Source of the DNA: Tragulus kanchil
Taxonomy: Eukaryota; Chordata; Mammalia; Artiodactyla; Tragulidae
Length of the DNA: 64,000 nt
Assembly (NCBI GenBank): GCA_022376925.1
Contig: JAIOJX010000025.1
Span: forward strand, 7,595,141 to 7,659,140
Direction: 5' to 3'
A program made the position numbers and the translations under genes. A model generated the notes under the pieces. That model was not told the DNA's origin and made no database searches. It saw only the letters and a list, made by a program, of their open reading frames with translations. Position 1 is the first letter of the stretch, and the number at the start of each line of letters is the position of its first letter. Of this stretch, positions 9,649 through 20,206 are shown in pieces.

Positions 9649-12129
9649 AAAGAACTATCCCTTGATCAAGTTGGGTTCATCCCAGGCATGCAAGGATTCT
9701 TCAATATCTGCAAATCAATCAATGTGATACACCATATCAACAAATTGAGAGACAAAAATCATATGATCATCTCAATAGATGCAGAAAAAGGCTTCAACAA
9801 AGTACAGCATCCATTTATGATAAAAACTCTTCAAAAAATGAGCATAGAAGGAACCCATCTCAACATAGGAAAAGCCATATATGAGAAGCCCACAGCGAAC
9901 ATTATCCTCAATGGTGAAAAACTCAAAGCATTTCTTCTAAGATCAGGAACAAGACAAGGGTGTCCACTTTCACCACTATTATTCAACATAGTCCTGGAAG
10001 TCCTAGCAACAGCAATAAGAGAAGAGAAAGAAATCAAAGGAATCCAGAATGGAAAGCAAGAAGTCAAACTCTCTCTATTCGTAGACAACATGATATTATA
10101 CATAGAAAATCCCAAAGACACTATTACAAAACTACTAGAGTTAATCAGCGAATTCAGCAAAGTCGCAGGATACAAAATCAATATACAGATATCACTGACA
10201 TTCCTATACACAAACAATGAAAAATCAGAAAACGAAATCAAAGAGGCAATCCCCTTCACCATCGCAACCAAAAGAATCAAATATCTAGGAATAAACCTAC
10301 CCAAAGAAACAAAAGAACTGTACACAGAAAATTACAAGACACTCATGAAAGAAATTAAAGAAGACTTAAACAGATGGAGAGATATTCCATGTTCCTGGGT
10401 CGTAAGAATCAATATTGTGAAAATGACCATACTACCAAATGTCATCTATAGATTCAATGTGATCCCTATCAAATACCAATGACATTCTTCACCAAACTAG
10501 ACCAAAGAATAACACAGTTCACATGGAAACATAAAAGACCTCGAATAGCCAAAGCAATCCTGAGGAAGAAAAATGGAGCTGGAGGGATCAGCCTCCCCAA
10601 CTTCAGACTCTACTACAAAGCAACAGTCATCAAGACAGTATGGTACTGGCACAAAAACAGAACTATAGACCAATGGAACAAGATCGAGAACCCAGAGATA
10701 AACCCACGCACCTATGGGTACCTTATTTTTGACAAAGGAGGCGAAACTCTAAAATGGGACAAAGAGAGCCTCTTCAACAAATGGTGCTGGGAAAATTGGA
10801 CAGCTGCATGCAAAAAAAGGTAGTTGGAACATTCCCTGACACCACACACAAAGATCAACTCAAAATGGATTGAAGACCTAAATGTAAGACCAGAAACCAT
10901 CAAACTCTTAGAGGAGAATATAGGCAAAACTCTCAAGGACATCAATCAAAGCAAGATCTTCTCTGACCCACCTACTAGAATAGTGGAACTCAAAAGAAAA
11001 ATGAACACGTGGGACCTAATGAAACTTAAAAGCTTTTGTACAGCTAAAGAAATTACAAAAAAGCTGAACAGACAGCCCACAGAATGGGAGAAAATCATAG
11101 CAAATGAAACAACAGACAAAGAATTAATCCCCAAAATCTATAAGTAACTCAGACAACTCAGCACCGGAAAAATGAACAACCCAATCAACAAATGGGAAAA
11201 GGACCTAAACAGACACCTCTCCAAAGAGGACATACAGATGGCCCCAAAACACATGAAACAATGCTCAACTTCACTTATAGTTAGAGAAATGCAAATCAAA
11301 ACTACAATGAGATATCACCTCACACCCGTCAGAATGGCCATCATCTATAAATCGACAGACAATAAATGCTGGAGAGGGTGCGGAGAAAAGGGAACACTCC
11401 TGCATTGCTGGTGGGAATGTAAATTGATACAGCCTCTATGGAAGACAGTCTGGAGATTTCTTAAAAAACTAAAAATAGAAGCACCATACGACCCAGCAAT
11501 CCCACCATTAGGCTTATACCCTGATGAAATCAAATCTGAAAGAAGCACCTGTACCCCAATGTTCACTGCAGCTCTCTATACAATAGCTAGAACATGGAAG
11601 CAACCTAGATGCCCGTCGACAAACGAATGGATCCAAAAGCTCTGGTACATATACATAATGGAATACTACACAGCTGTAAAGAGAAATGCAGAAGAATCAG
11701 CCCTAAGGAGGTGGCTAAATCTAGAATGTATCATCAAAAGTGAAGTCAGTCAGAAAGAGAAGGACAAATACAATATATTAACACATATCTATGGAATCTA
11801 GTAGGATGGTGATGACAGCACATGCAGTGAAGTGACGGAAAGACAGGCATAGACAGTGGACATATGGACATTGTGGGGAAGGAACAGAGGGTGGGAGGTA
11901 TAAAGGAAGTAACATGAAGGCCTGTACTATCTATCATAAGTGAAGAAAATAGCTCTAGTCATTGCTCTGTGAGAAAAGGAGATCCTTCAGGGGTGCTGTG
12001 TGATGGTTGGGAGGGGTGGGAAGGGGGGGATATACATATGACTAATCTGGGAACATGCATATCTGTAAGCAACAAAACTCTGTAAAAGTTAAAAGTAAAA
12101 TAAAAGTTAAAAAAAAAGAACTATCCCTT
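9649..12129 (+). mobile_element. 5'-truncated L1 insertion with 15-bp target-site duplications
   Basis: A 15-bp direct repeat, AAAGAACTATCCCTT, flanks the element at 9649-9663 and 12115-12129. The body (9664-12114) starts inside the ORF2 reverse transcriptase region, contains the 3' UTR (about 11802-12109) and ends in an A-rich tail. This is a classic target-primed reverse-transcription product, inserted on the plus strand. Confidence 0.95.
9664..11801 (+). pseudogene. L1 ORF2 remnant (reverse transcriptase to C-terminal Cys region), inactivated
   Basis: The segment encodes the latter two thirds of ORF2p. RT motif A region (SIDAEKGF) and [16 protein letters not shown] are readable. The catalytic FADD box is changed to FVDN at 10078-10089, losing the second metal-binding Asp. 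Further lesions are a frame change near 10479, a stop after residues ACKKR at 10821-10823 and another break at about 11145-11172. The C-terminal Cys/His knuckle (CWRGCG...LLHCWWEC) at about 11369-11420 is intact, and the end HIYGI at 11801 is the normal ORF2 terminus. The 5' truncation removes the endonuclease. It cannot make active protein. Confidence 0.93.
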
Positions 12130-12999
12130 TTTCTTTTCCCTTTTATCTTTTCTCATATTACCATTAATTTATAGTCTCTCTCTTTTTTAATTCAGTGTGT
12201 TATAATCCACTATCATCATTTCTTTATTTGATGCTGAAACTGTCCAAATTTGGTCAGTGGGTGGCACTCCGTGCTGGCTCCTGGGTCCTTTTGACATGTT
12301 CCCATTAATCTCTAAGCACATCATTGCTTCTGGCACAAGATGTTCCAGGCTCACCTTGTACTTGTATTTTCTTTGCCTCATACCTGGAATCTTCCATTTC
12401 TCCAAGGAGACCTGGTTCCTTTTAATGGGAAATCAGTTTTAGAAATCAAGATCTGGATTTTTGGATACAATTACAACAGGAGTGTTATTTTTTCCAAGCC
12501 CCTTCACTGAAAAAATGTATACATATAACATATATATATATAATGTATCTTAAAATCATGAGTTCATATTAATGTGTACAATTGAAATCCAACACTATAG
12601 GTTTCTTTTTCTTTATTCTCTTTTTAAAATCTCCTTATCCCTCAGTAAAAATCAACTGAGGTTTCTAAAAATATCAAAATATTTACCAATTAGTCCTATC
12701 CGACATATATATAAAATAGTTTCAGAATTGCCATACTATCACCAATAATAAACCTAGTAAGTAAAATTATAAAGTAATTTGCAGATCCTTATATACTTGA
12801 CAATAGTATACAATCTAGAGTGTGTACTTAAGTTACTCAAAGTTTTTTCTATGTGGATATAAATGAATATATTTTAAATTGCACATACTGCTAAATTCAT
12901 TTGTTTCCATTTCATTTCAGTGCTTTATTTTTCACACTTTAAGTTTAATTTTTTAAAAAATATATAACATTGACATGTTTGATAAGTAAACACTATATA
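12130..12999. other. Non-coding, AT-rich
   Basis: Apart from a small ATATATAT run near 12530-12545, I recognise no gene, repeat family or regulatory motif. Confidence 0.5.
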
Positions 13000-13490
13000 A
13001 AAAGCTGTCATCAGTGAAGTCTCTGTCAAAATCTCCATTACCCTTTTCCCACCATAGATAGACGGACAGATAAGAGGTTTTGTATATCCTCAGATCACCT
13101 TTTTTCTTGCACAGAAGATAACATACTATTTACATTTTTCTCTTGTTTTTTTTCACTTAACATTATGCCCTATAAAATATTCTGTATTAATTTTTAAGAG
13201 AGCTTTCTTATGTTTTCATAACTACTATCACTTCATTGTTTATTTAAGCAGTTTTCGGCAGCATTTAGGTTGTTAGAATATTTTGCTATTACAAATAATG
13301 CCACAATAATAAAGTTGTACATATGCTGTTTTGAATTTGTGGAGATGTATATTAACCGTAAATTACTAGGAGTGAAATTTATGGGGGTTAAAGCAAATAG
13401 TTGTATTAGACGTCAGATTTTTCCTTCATAAGGGTTATTGAATTTTGCATTCCCACCAGCAATGAATGTAAGGTACTTTTTCCCTAGTGC
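13000..13490 (-). mobile_element. Old mammalian L1 fragment (L1M-type 3' region)
   Basis: Reads like reversed old L1 3' sequence: a pattern of TTTAAGCAGTTTTCGGCAGCATTTAGG, GCTATTACAAATAATGCC, AAATTACTAGGAGTGAAATT and TGCATTCCCACCAGCAATG in the standard order. Identified from memory of the family; heavily diverged. Confidence 0.6.
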
Positions 13491-13564
13491 CTGGCCCATA
13501 GAGTGTATTGTCAAGTTGCCAAGTGTACAAGTAAAAAATGATAAGTTTAAAAATATTTTAAATT

Positions 13565-13745
13565 TAAGAGTATAATCATGAGCAAGTTACTGAGCCTCTC
13601 TGAACTTTAATTTCCTGGTTAAGACAAAAATACCCATCTTAAAACATTGTTCTGATGACCAAATGTATGTAATAATATATTTAGAGATAACATTACAAAT
13701 ATATAGCTTGGCGCATAATAAATAATCAGTAAGTGATATTTATTA
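13565..13745 (+). mobile_element. MIR SINE
   Basis: The order of segments GAGCAAGTTACTGAGCCTCTCTGA, CCCATCTT, CTGATGACCAAATG and GCGCATAATAAATAATCAGTAA follows the MIR core and 3' half in sense orientation, diverged. Confidence 0.65.
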
Positions 13746-14039
13746 TATATCATTATGTACTTAGTAACAATACATTTTAAAATAACTTCTTTATCTTTGT
13801 GAATAAGTCTTAGTAATTAATATGGAAACTTATTGTTCCTCTCATAACAGAGAAAATAGAATCATAGGCCTTAAAGATTATTTAAGTCATATAGTTTTTT
13901 CATCTCATATTCCATTTTTAATTATTTTTAGTGCCTTTGAGAGTGTTAATAATTATTATAATAATCTTTGTTTAGCAGGTGAGAATACTTTATTGATAAG
14001 TAGTACCTTTTATGGGAATGAGTATGAGGAGGACACACA
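13746..14039. other. Non-coding, AT-rich
   Basis: No gene or repeat recognised. Confidence 0.5.
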
Positions 14040-14256
14040 TTTCCTATCACTAATTTGGTTAAATTCATGAATTTTTATAGTGAGGAATGGAAGGCAAAGA
14101 CTGAGATATTCTGTAGATGATATAGCAAGTTAATATCATAGTTAAGATTAAAAACAGCATTCCTTACATCCACTGTCATGCTTTTTCCATTGTACCATCA
14201 TATGTTCCTTTCTTCCTTCCCTCTCTCTCCTTTTCTCTTTCTCTCTGTCTGTCTCA

Positions 14257-14258
<2 letters not shown>

Positions 14259-14288
<30 letters not shown>
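14259..14288 (+). repeat. (CA)n microsatellite, copy 1
   Basis: About 15 CA units after a CT-rich tract. The equivalent tract in copy 2 of duplication 3 is longer. Confidence 0.9.
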
Positions 14289-14290
<2 letters not shown>

Positions 14291-15377
14291 CATATAGTCT
14301 ATTTTTTTGTTGTTGTTAGTTACAGAATGAGCCTGTTGTTTTCTGGAAGAAAACTCTAGGTCAGTAGTGGGTATGGGTGCTATATTTATAATATGTTGCT
14401 GTAATATAGGCAGGGCTTGTCCTGTGGTGTTTAAATTGTGGGAAATAGCAGTTTGCACAGGGAGATCTTTCCATGTTAGTATAGCATGACCACTTACCAA
14501 TCAAGTTCCTGTTCCTGGAAATTCTGGAGTTAAGCCAAGGAGTCAAGGAAGGAAAAATGGCTCTCAAGTTCATGTTTGTGTTTAGGGTGAGTGGAAAATG
14601 GAAGGGTAAAGACTTTTTCAAATGGGTAAACTGATTATAACAGGCATCTTACAAGCCAGTGAATCACCAATTCTGTTGCTCATTTTTACTTTTCCAAAGT
14701 CTGAGGTCTGTTTGTAAGCAGAGGCTGCAAGCCAACTTTGACTGTGTGAAGAGCAATATAGTGGGAAGCAATGGGTTACATGAAGAATGGCCCAGAGGCA
14801 AAAAGTGAAAAACAAAATGACAAGCATTTCTACAAAGCAATACATCAAGTGCAAGTTAATATAAAGTTACGCCTTATCAAGCCATCACTTATCTGCCGAT
14901 CTCAATTCTGGAATATAGCCTTAGATTCTGAATATGCAAAACAGTTCCTTCACAAATGAAAATACAAGTTAGAAAATATATGCATGTTGCCAGAACCATC
15001 TTATTTAGTCATAATTCAGAATACTGTAAGACTTCAGCTTTTATTCTGGAGTAAAGAAGACATGTTAGGGTTTTGAACAGAGGAATAAAATATGAACTGA
15101 CTCCATTTGACAGGATCACTCTGCCATGTTGCAGGGCAGAATCATGAAGGACGAAAAAATTTTCCTATCACTAATTTGGTTAAATTCATGAATTTTTATA
15201 GTGAGGAATGGAAGGCAAAGACTGAGATATTCTGTAGATGATATAGCAAGTTAATATCATAGTTAAGATTAAAAACAGCATTCCTTACATCCACTGTCAT
15301 GCTTTTTCCATTGTACCATCATATGTTCCTTTCTTCCTTCCCTCTCTCTCCTTTTCTCTTTCTCTCTGTCTGTCTCA

Positions 15378-15378
<1 letters not shown>

Positions 15379-15412
<34 letters not shown>
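15379..15412 (+). repeat. (CA)n microsatellite, copy 2
   Basis: About 17 CA units in the second copy of duplication 3; the length differs from copy 1 by about two units. Confidence 0.9.
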
Positions 15413-15413
<1 letters not shown>

Positions 15414-16119
15414 CATATAGTCTATTTTTTTGTTGTTGTTAGTTACAGAATGAGCCTGTTGTTTTCTGGAAGAAAACTCTAGGTCAGTAGTGGGTATGGG
15501 TGCTATATTTATAATATGTTGCTGTAATATAGGCAGGGCTTGTCCTGTGGTGTTTAAATTGTGGGAAATAGCAGTTTGCACAGGGAGATCTTTCCATGTT
15601 AGTATAGCATGACCACTTACCAATCAAGTTCCTGTTCCTGGAAATTCTGGAGTTAAGCCAAGGAGTCAAGGAAGGGAAAAATGGCTCTCAAGTTCATGTT
15701 TGTGTTTAGGGTGAGTGGAAAATGGAAGGGTAAAGACTTTTTCAAATGGGTAAACTGATTATAACAGGCATCTTACAAGCCAGTGAATCACCAATTCTGT
15801 TGCTCATTTTTACTTTTCCAAAGTCTGAGGTCTGTTTGTAAGCAGAGGCTGCAAGCCAACTTTGACTGTGTGAAGAGCAATATAGTGGGAAGCAATGGGT
15901 TACATGAAGAATGGCCCAGAGGCAAAAAGTGAAAAACAAAATGACAAGCATTTCTACAAAGCAATACATCAAGTGCAAGTTAATATAAAGTTACGCCTTA
16001 TCAAGCCATCACTTATCTGCCGATCTCAATTCTGGAATATAGCCTTAGATTCTGAATATGCAAAACAGTTCCTTCACAAATGAAAATACAAGTTAGAAAA
16101 TATATGCATGTTGCCAGAA

Positions 16120-18288
16120 CCATCTTATTTAGTCATAATTCAGAATACTGTAAGACTTCAGCTTTTATTCTGGAGTAAAGAAGACATGTTAGGGTTTTGA
16201 ACAGAGGAATAAAATATGAACTGACTCCATTTGACAGGATCACTCTGCCTACCATGTTGAGAATGGACCATGGATAGAATAGAGCAGGGAGAGAAGTAAG
16301 GAAACCGGTTAGGAGGTTATTGCAACCTCAGGAAAGAGGTGTTGAAGTCTTAGATCCAAATGGAAAGAATAGAGTCGGTAAGAACTGATTAGAATCCAGA
16401 TTTATGTTAGAGGTAGGGCCAAGATAGGGAGGTATAAAGGATAACTCCAGACATTTTGCTGGGTAACTATAAATATGGTATTGCTAATAAATAAAATGGG
16501 AAAGACTGGGAAAGGAGTTTGGACAGAAAGATTGATGCTTTCCAATAATGGTGCCTTGGCATCAAGAAAAAGTTAATTTATATTTAATAGATTTTGTTAT
16601 AAAAGGCATAATAAATAAGTGATATATCATTATAAAAAATCTACCTTTTTAAAAAACCTGGGTGACTAATCATCAGCAGTCAGGAAATAGGCTTAAATCT
16701 TCAGGTTTTTTTCCTTGTGTAGAATAAATAGTTCACTCAAAAAGCCAGAAAAATGAAAATGTTTTTATTACAAAGAGCTGAGAGGACACAAAATAAACAT
16801 GATTGGACTTTAATTGGGCTAATTCTGAGAAAGCCTTTTGTAGAAAATATGGTTTTAATCCGGATGAAAGATCTCCCAGAAGAAAGGAAGAGAAAGGAAT
16901 CTTAGAGATGTGGTGTCTCTCCAGTTTGGAGAATTCAGAAAACCTCCAGCTCTACGTCACATCTGATGATTCAGAGAGATAGGAGAAAAATTGGGCCCGT
17001 GAAAGTCCCTGGGAGGAGTCACAAAGTAAGAAAAAGAATAAATAGTCAGCCATCAGAATTCCTCAGGCTACCACTGACTTTTTGGGCAAGTGTCCCCTTC
17101 CTTTCCAAAGGGGTTGGCTAAATTGTGTCAAAGACACCTTTATGCCTCAATTAAAATTCTGTAATTTTAAATGAGGCTTCCTTCTAAAACTTGGAAAGGA
17201 GTTTCCATCTTATTTAGTCATAATTCAGAATACTGTAAGACTTCAGCTTTTATTCTGGAGTAAAGAAGACATGTTAGGGTTTTGAACAGAGGAATAAAAT
17301 ATGAACTGACTCCATTTGACAGGATCACTCTGCCTACCATGTTGAGAATGGACCATGGATAGAATAGAGCAGGGAGAGAAGTAAGGAAACCGGTTAGGAG
17401 GTTATTGCAACCTCAGGAAAGAGGTGTTGAAGTCTTAGATCCAAATGGAAAGAATAGAGTCGGTAAGAACTGATTAGAATCCAGATTTATGTTAGAGGTA
17501 GGGCCAAGATAGGGAGGTATAAAGGATAACTCCAGACATTTTGCTGGGTAACTATAAATATGGTATTGCTAATAAATAAAATGGGAAAGACTGGGAAAGG
17601 AGTTTGGACAGAAAGATTGATGCTTTCCAATAATGGTGCCTTGGCATCAAGAAAAAGTTAATTTATATTTAATAGATTTTGTTATAAAAGGCATAATAAA
17701 TAAGTGATATATCATTATAAAAAATCTACCTTTTTAAAAAACCTGGGTGACTAATCATCAGCAGTCAGGAAATAGGCTTAAATCTTCAGGTTTTTTTCCT
17801 TGTGTAGAATAAATAGTTCACTCAAAAAGCCAGAAAAATGAAAATGTTTTTATTACAAAGAGCTGAGAGGACACAAAATAAACATGATTGGACTTTAATT
17901 GGGCTAATTCTGAGAAAGCCTTTTGTAGAAAATATGGTTTTAATCCGGATGAAAGATCTCCCAGAAGAAAGGAAGAGAAAGGAATCTTAGAGATGTGGTG
18001 TCTCTCCAGTTTGGAGAATTCAGAAAACCTCCAGCTCTACGTCACATCTGATGATTCAGAGAGATAGGAGAAAAATTGGGCCCGTGAAAGTCCCTGGGAG
18101 GAGTCACAAAGTAAGAAAAAGAATAAATAGTCAGCCATCAGAATTCCTCAGGCTACCACTGACTTTTTGGGCAAGTGTCCCCTTCCTTTCCAAAGGGGTT
18201 GGCTAAATTGTGTCAAAGACACCTTTATGCCTCAATTAAAATTCTGTAATTTTAAATGAGGCTTCCTTCTAAAACTTGGAAAGGAGTT
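16120..18288. repeat. Direct duplication 4 (16120-17203 and 17205-18288, period 1085)
   Basis: Two copies of equal length (1084 nt) separated by a single T. The left part of the unit also occurs in copy 1 of duplication 3 (about 14996-15110), so that stretch is present three times. Confidence 0.97.
16140..16560. repeat. Mammalian interspersed repeat, family unassigned
   Basis: Text such as TTTTGAACAGAGGAATAAAATATG, GACAGGATCACTCTGCC, GGTTAGGAGGTTATTGCAACC and GGATAACTCC follows the order of a common dispersed mammalian repeat that I recognise but cannot name. Related text appears at 51470-52200. It recurs in the second copy of duplication 4 (17225-17645). Confidence 0.4.
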
Positions 18289-18478
18289 ATTAATAATAAG
18301 GTATGAACCAGCTGTTCATCACCTTCAATAAGGACTGAATGTGAGGAAAAAGAAGGATCAAAATTTCTTGCTGGTTATTAAATCTCAGAATGAGGTCTTG
18401 AGAACAATCTGCCACTAGATTAATCTTCTTAAGCACCATTTTGTGTCACTTGCCTTTGCCAAACTCCCATGGTTTCTT

Positions 18479-18791
18479 TTTTATTTTTAATATTTATTTA
18501 TTTATTTTTTGGGGGGGCAGGGAGGGGGTGGGCTGGCCACTTCTATTGGTCTTTCATTTGTCCATTTTCATCCGTCTTTGTTCTTTGGCTCTTGTGGGTC
18601 TCCCATCGTGGTGGCCTCTGTCGTCGCAGAGCACCGGCTCTGGGTGCATGCGCTCCAGAGCTCGGGCTCGGTAATTGGACACATTGGTCCAGCCGCTCCG
18701 CAGCACGTGGGATCTTCCCAGGCCAGGGATCAAACCGGCGCCCCTTGCACTGCAAGGCGGTGTCCTTACCCACTGGACCACTAGGGAAGCC
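18479..18791 (-). mobile_element. Long-form tRNA-Glu-derived SINE with 13-bp TSD
   Basis: On the minus strand it starts GGGCTTCCCTAGTGG, with a tRNA-like A box (GTGGTCCAGTGGGTAAGG) and B box (GGTTTGATCCC). A body follows, then a 3' extension (CCAATAGAAGTGGCC, then a C-rich run) and an A/T (AAATAAAT) tail. CCCATGGTTTCTT flanks it at 18466-18478 and 18792-18804, a perfect 13-bp target-site duplication. Insertion is therefore recent. Confidence 0.93.
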
Positions 18792-18804
18792 CCCATGGTT
18801 TCTT

Positions 18805-19059
18805 ATTGCTACCAATTCAAGTCTTACCTGCTAAGACCTCTGTGGTTTGGCCCAAACATGTCTGGGCAGACTTGAAGTCCACCTCTCCTGTCCACAGGCC
18901 TAAGGGTTCAGTCATCTGGATGTTGATCAGTCTTCAACATATGGTGGGTGGGGAGCTTTTGCTCATGGCAGTACTCTCTTCTCCTGGACTGACTCATATC
19001 CCAGCTTCTCCTCCCAACTCCTTTCTAAGATCTAGTAACACCTTCCCCGGCAGAAACTT

Positions 19060-19094
<35 letters not shown>

Positions 19095-19590
19095 TTTACT
19101 ACAAACAGCATTTAATCCTGCCTCAAGGCTTCATTAGCTGGACCAATTCATTGATTCATTCACCATCTCTGGTTTACTTAACATACCCCTCAAAGTATCT
19201 TAAAACAGTGTAGTAGCCATAAACAAATGGGTGAGTATCCTCTTGATACTTTCAGAGAATGAGGCCTCATGTTGGTTTGCAATAAAATCCTGATGAAGAG
19301 GCAGTGAAAAGATAAAAAATACTATGCCAAATTAATGTTCACCAGTTTTCAGTTTGATATGTATGTTCATTCTTCTTGTTGTGGAATCAAGGATTGGTTT
19401 TATGGTGTGATATGAATTAGTTAACTCCAGATACTGACTTTGAAGCAGTGTGTTTTTGTTAAGTACAGGAAACCAGCAAAATTTTTTTAAAAAGCAGAAG
19501 CACAAATGTATATTCTTTCAGGTGATCTATGAATTCTAGTCACCAGATACTACATTTATAATATACCAAACAAATGAGAATCATATACAT
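18805..19590. other. Non-coding with a GT microsatellite
   Basis: A (GT)n tract lies at 19065-19092. No gene or other repeat recognised in the rest. Confidence 0.6.
19065..19092 (+). repeat. (GT)n microsatellite
   Basis: Uninterrupted GT/TG run of about 14 units. Confidence 0.9.
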
Positions 19591-19987
19591 TAATTGTTTT
19601 TCAGTCACTTTGCAACCCCGTGGTCTGCAGCACATCAGGCTTCCCTGTCCTTCGCTATCTCCTGGAGTTTGTTCAAAGTCATGTCCATTGAATTGGTAAT
19701 GCTATCTAACCATCTCATGCTCTGCTGCCCCCTTTGCTTCGGCCCTCAGTCTTTCCCAACATCAGAGTCTTTTCCAGTGAGTCAGGTCTTCACATCAGGT
19801 TGTCAAACTATTGGGGCTTCAGCTGTAGCATCAGTCGTACCAATGCATATTTAGGGTTGATTTTCTTTAGGATTGACTGGTTTGATCTCCTTGCAGTCCA
19901 AGGGACTCTCAAGAGTCTTCTCCAACACCACAGTTCAAAAGCATCAGTTCTTTGGTGCTCAGCCTTTTTTATGGCCCAGCTCTCACA

Positions 19988-20206
19988 TCAGTACATGACT
20001 ACTGGGAAAACCAGAGCTCTGAGTATATGAACTAATGTCAGCAAAGTTATGGCTCTGCTTTTTAATACACTGTCTAGGTTTGCCATAGGTTTTCTTCCAG
20101 TGAGCAAGCATCTTTTAATTTCATGGCTGAAGTCACAATTCAGAGTGATTTTGGAGCCCAAGAAAATAAAATCTGTCACTGCTTCCACTTTGTCTGGATG
20201 CCACAA
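19988..20206 (-). pseudogene. BovB ORF remnant, C-terminal to the RT
   Basis: The minus frame reads VTDFIFLGSKIT, SHEIKRCLLTGRKPMANLDSVLKSR and FPVVMY, conserved BovB blocks that follow the RT active site. Frame is lost on both sides. Part of it lies in duplication 5. Confidence 0.85.

Larger units (their letters stand above)
14040..16265. repeat. Direct duplication 3 (14040-15130 and 15161-16265, period 1121-1124)
   Basis: Two non-coding copies with a low-similarity 30-nt join (15131-15160). The copies differ in CA-repeat length and one G run (GAAGG vs GAAGGG). Copy 1 has a 4-nt deletion just before its end (CTGCC/ATGTTG against CTGCCTACCATGTTG). Confidence 0.96.

Noticed and set aside
18441..18875. 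Cluster of overlapping ORFs with proline/arginine-rich products
   Set aside because: All are translations of the tRNA-derived SINE in various frames; the same peptides recur at each SINE copy (42905, 48106, 62334).
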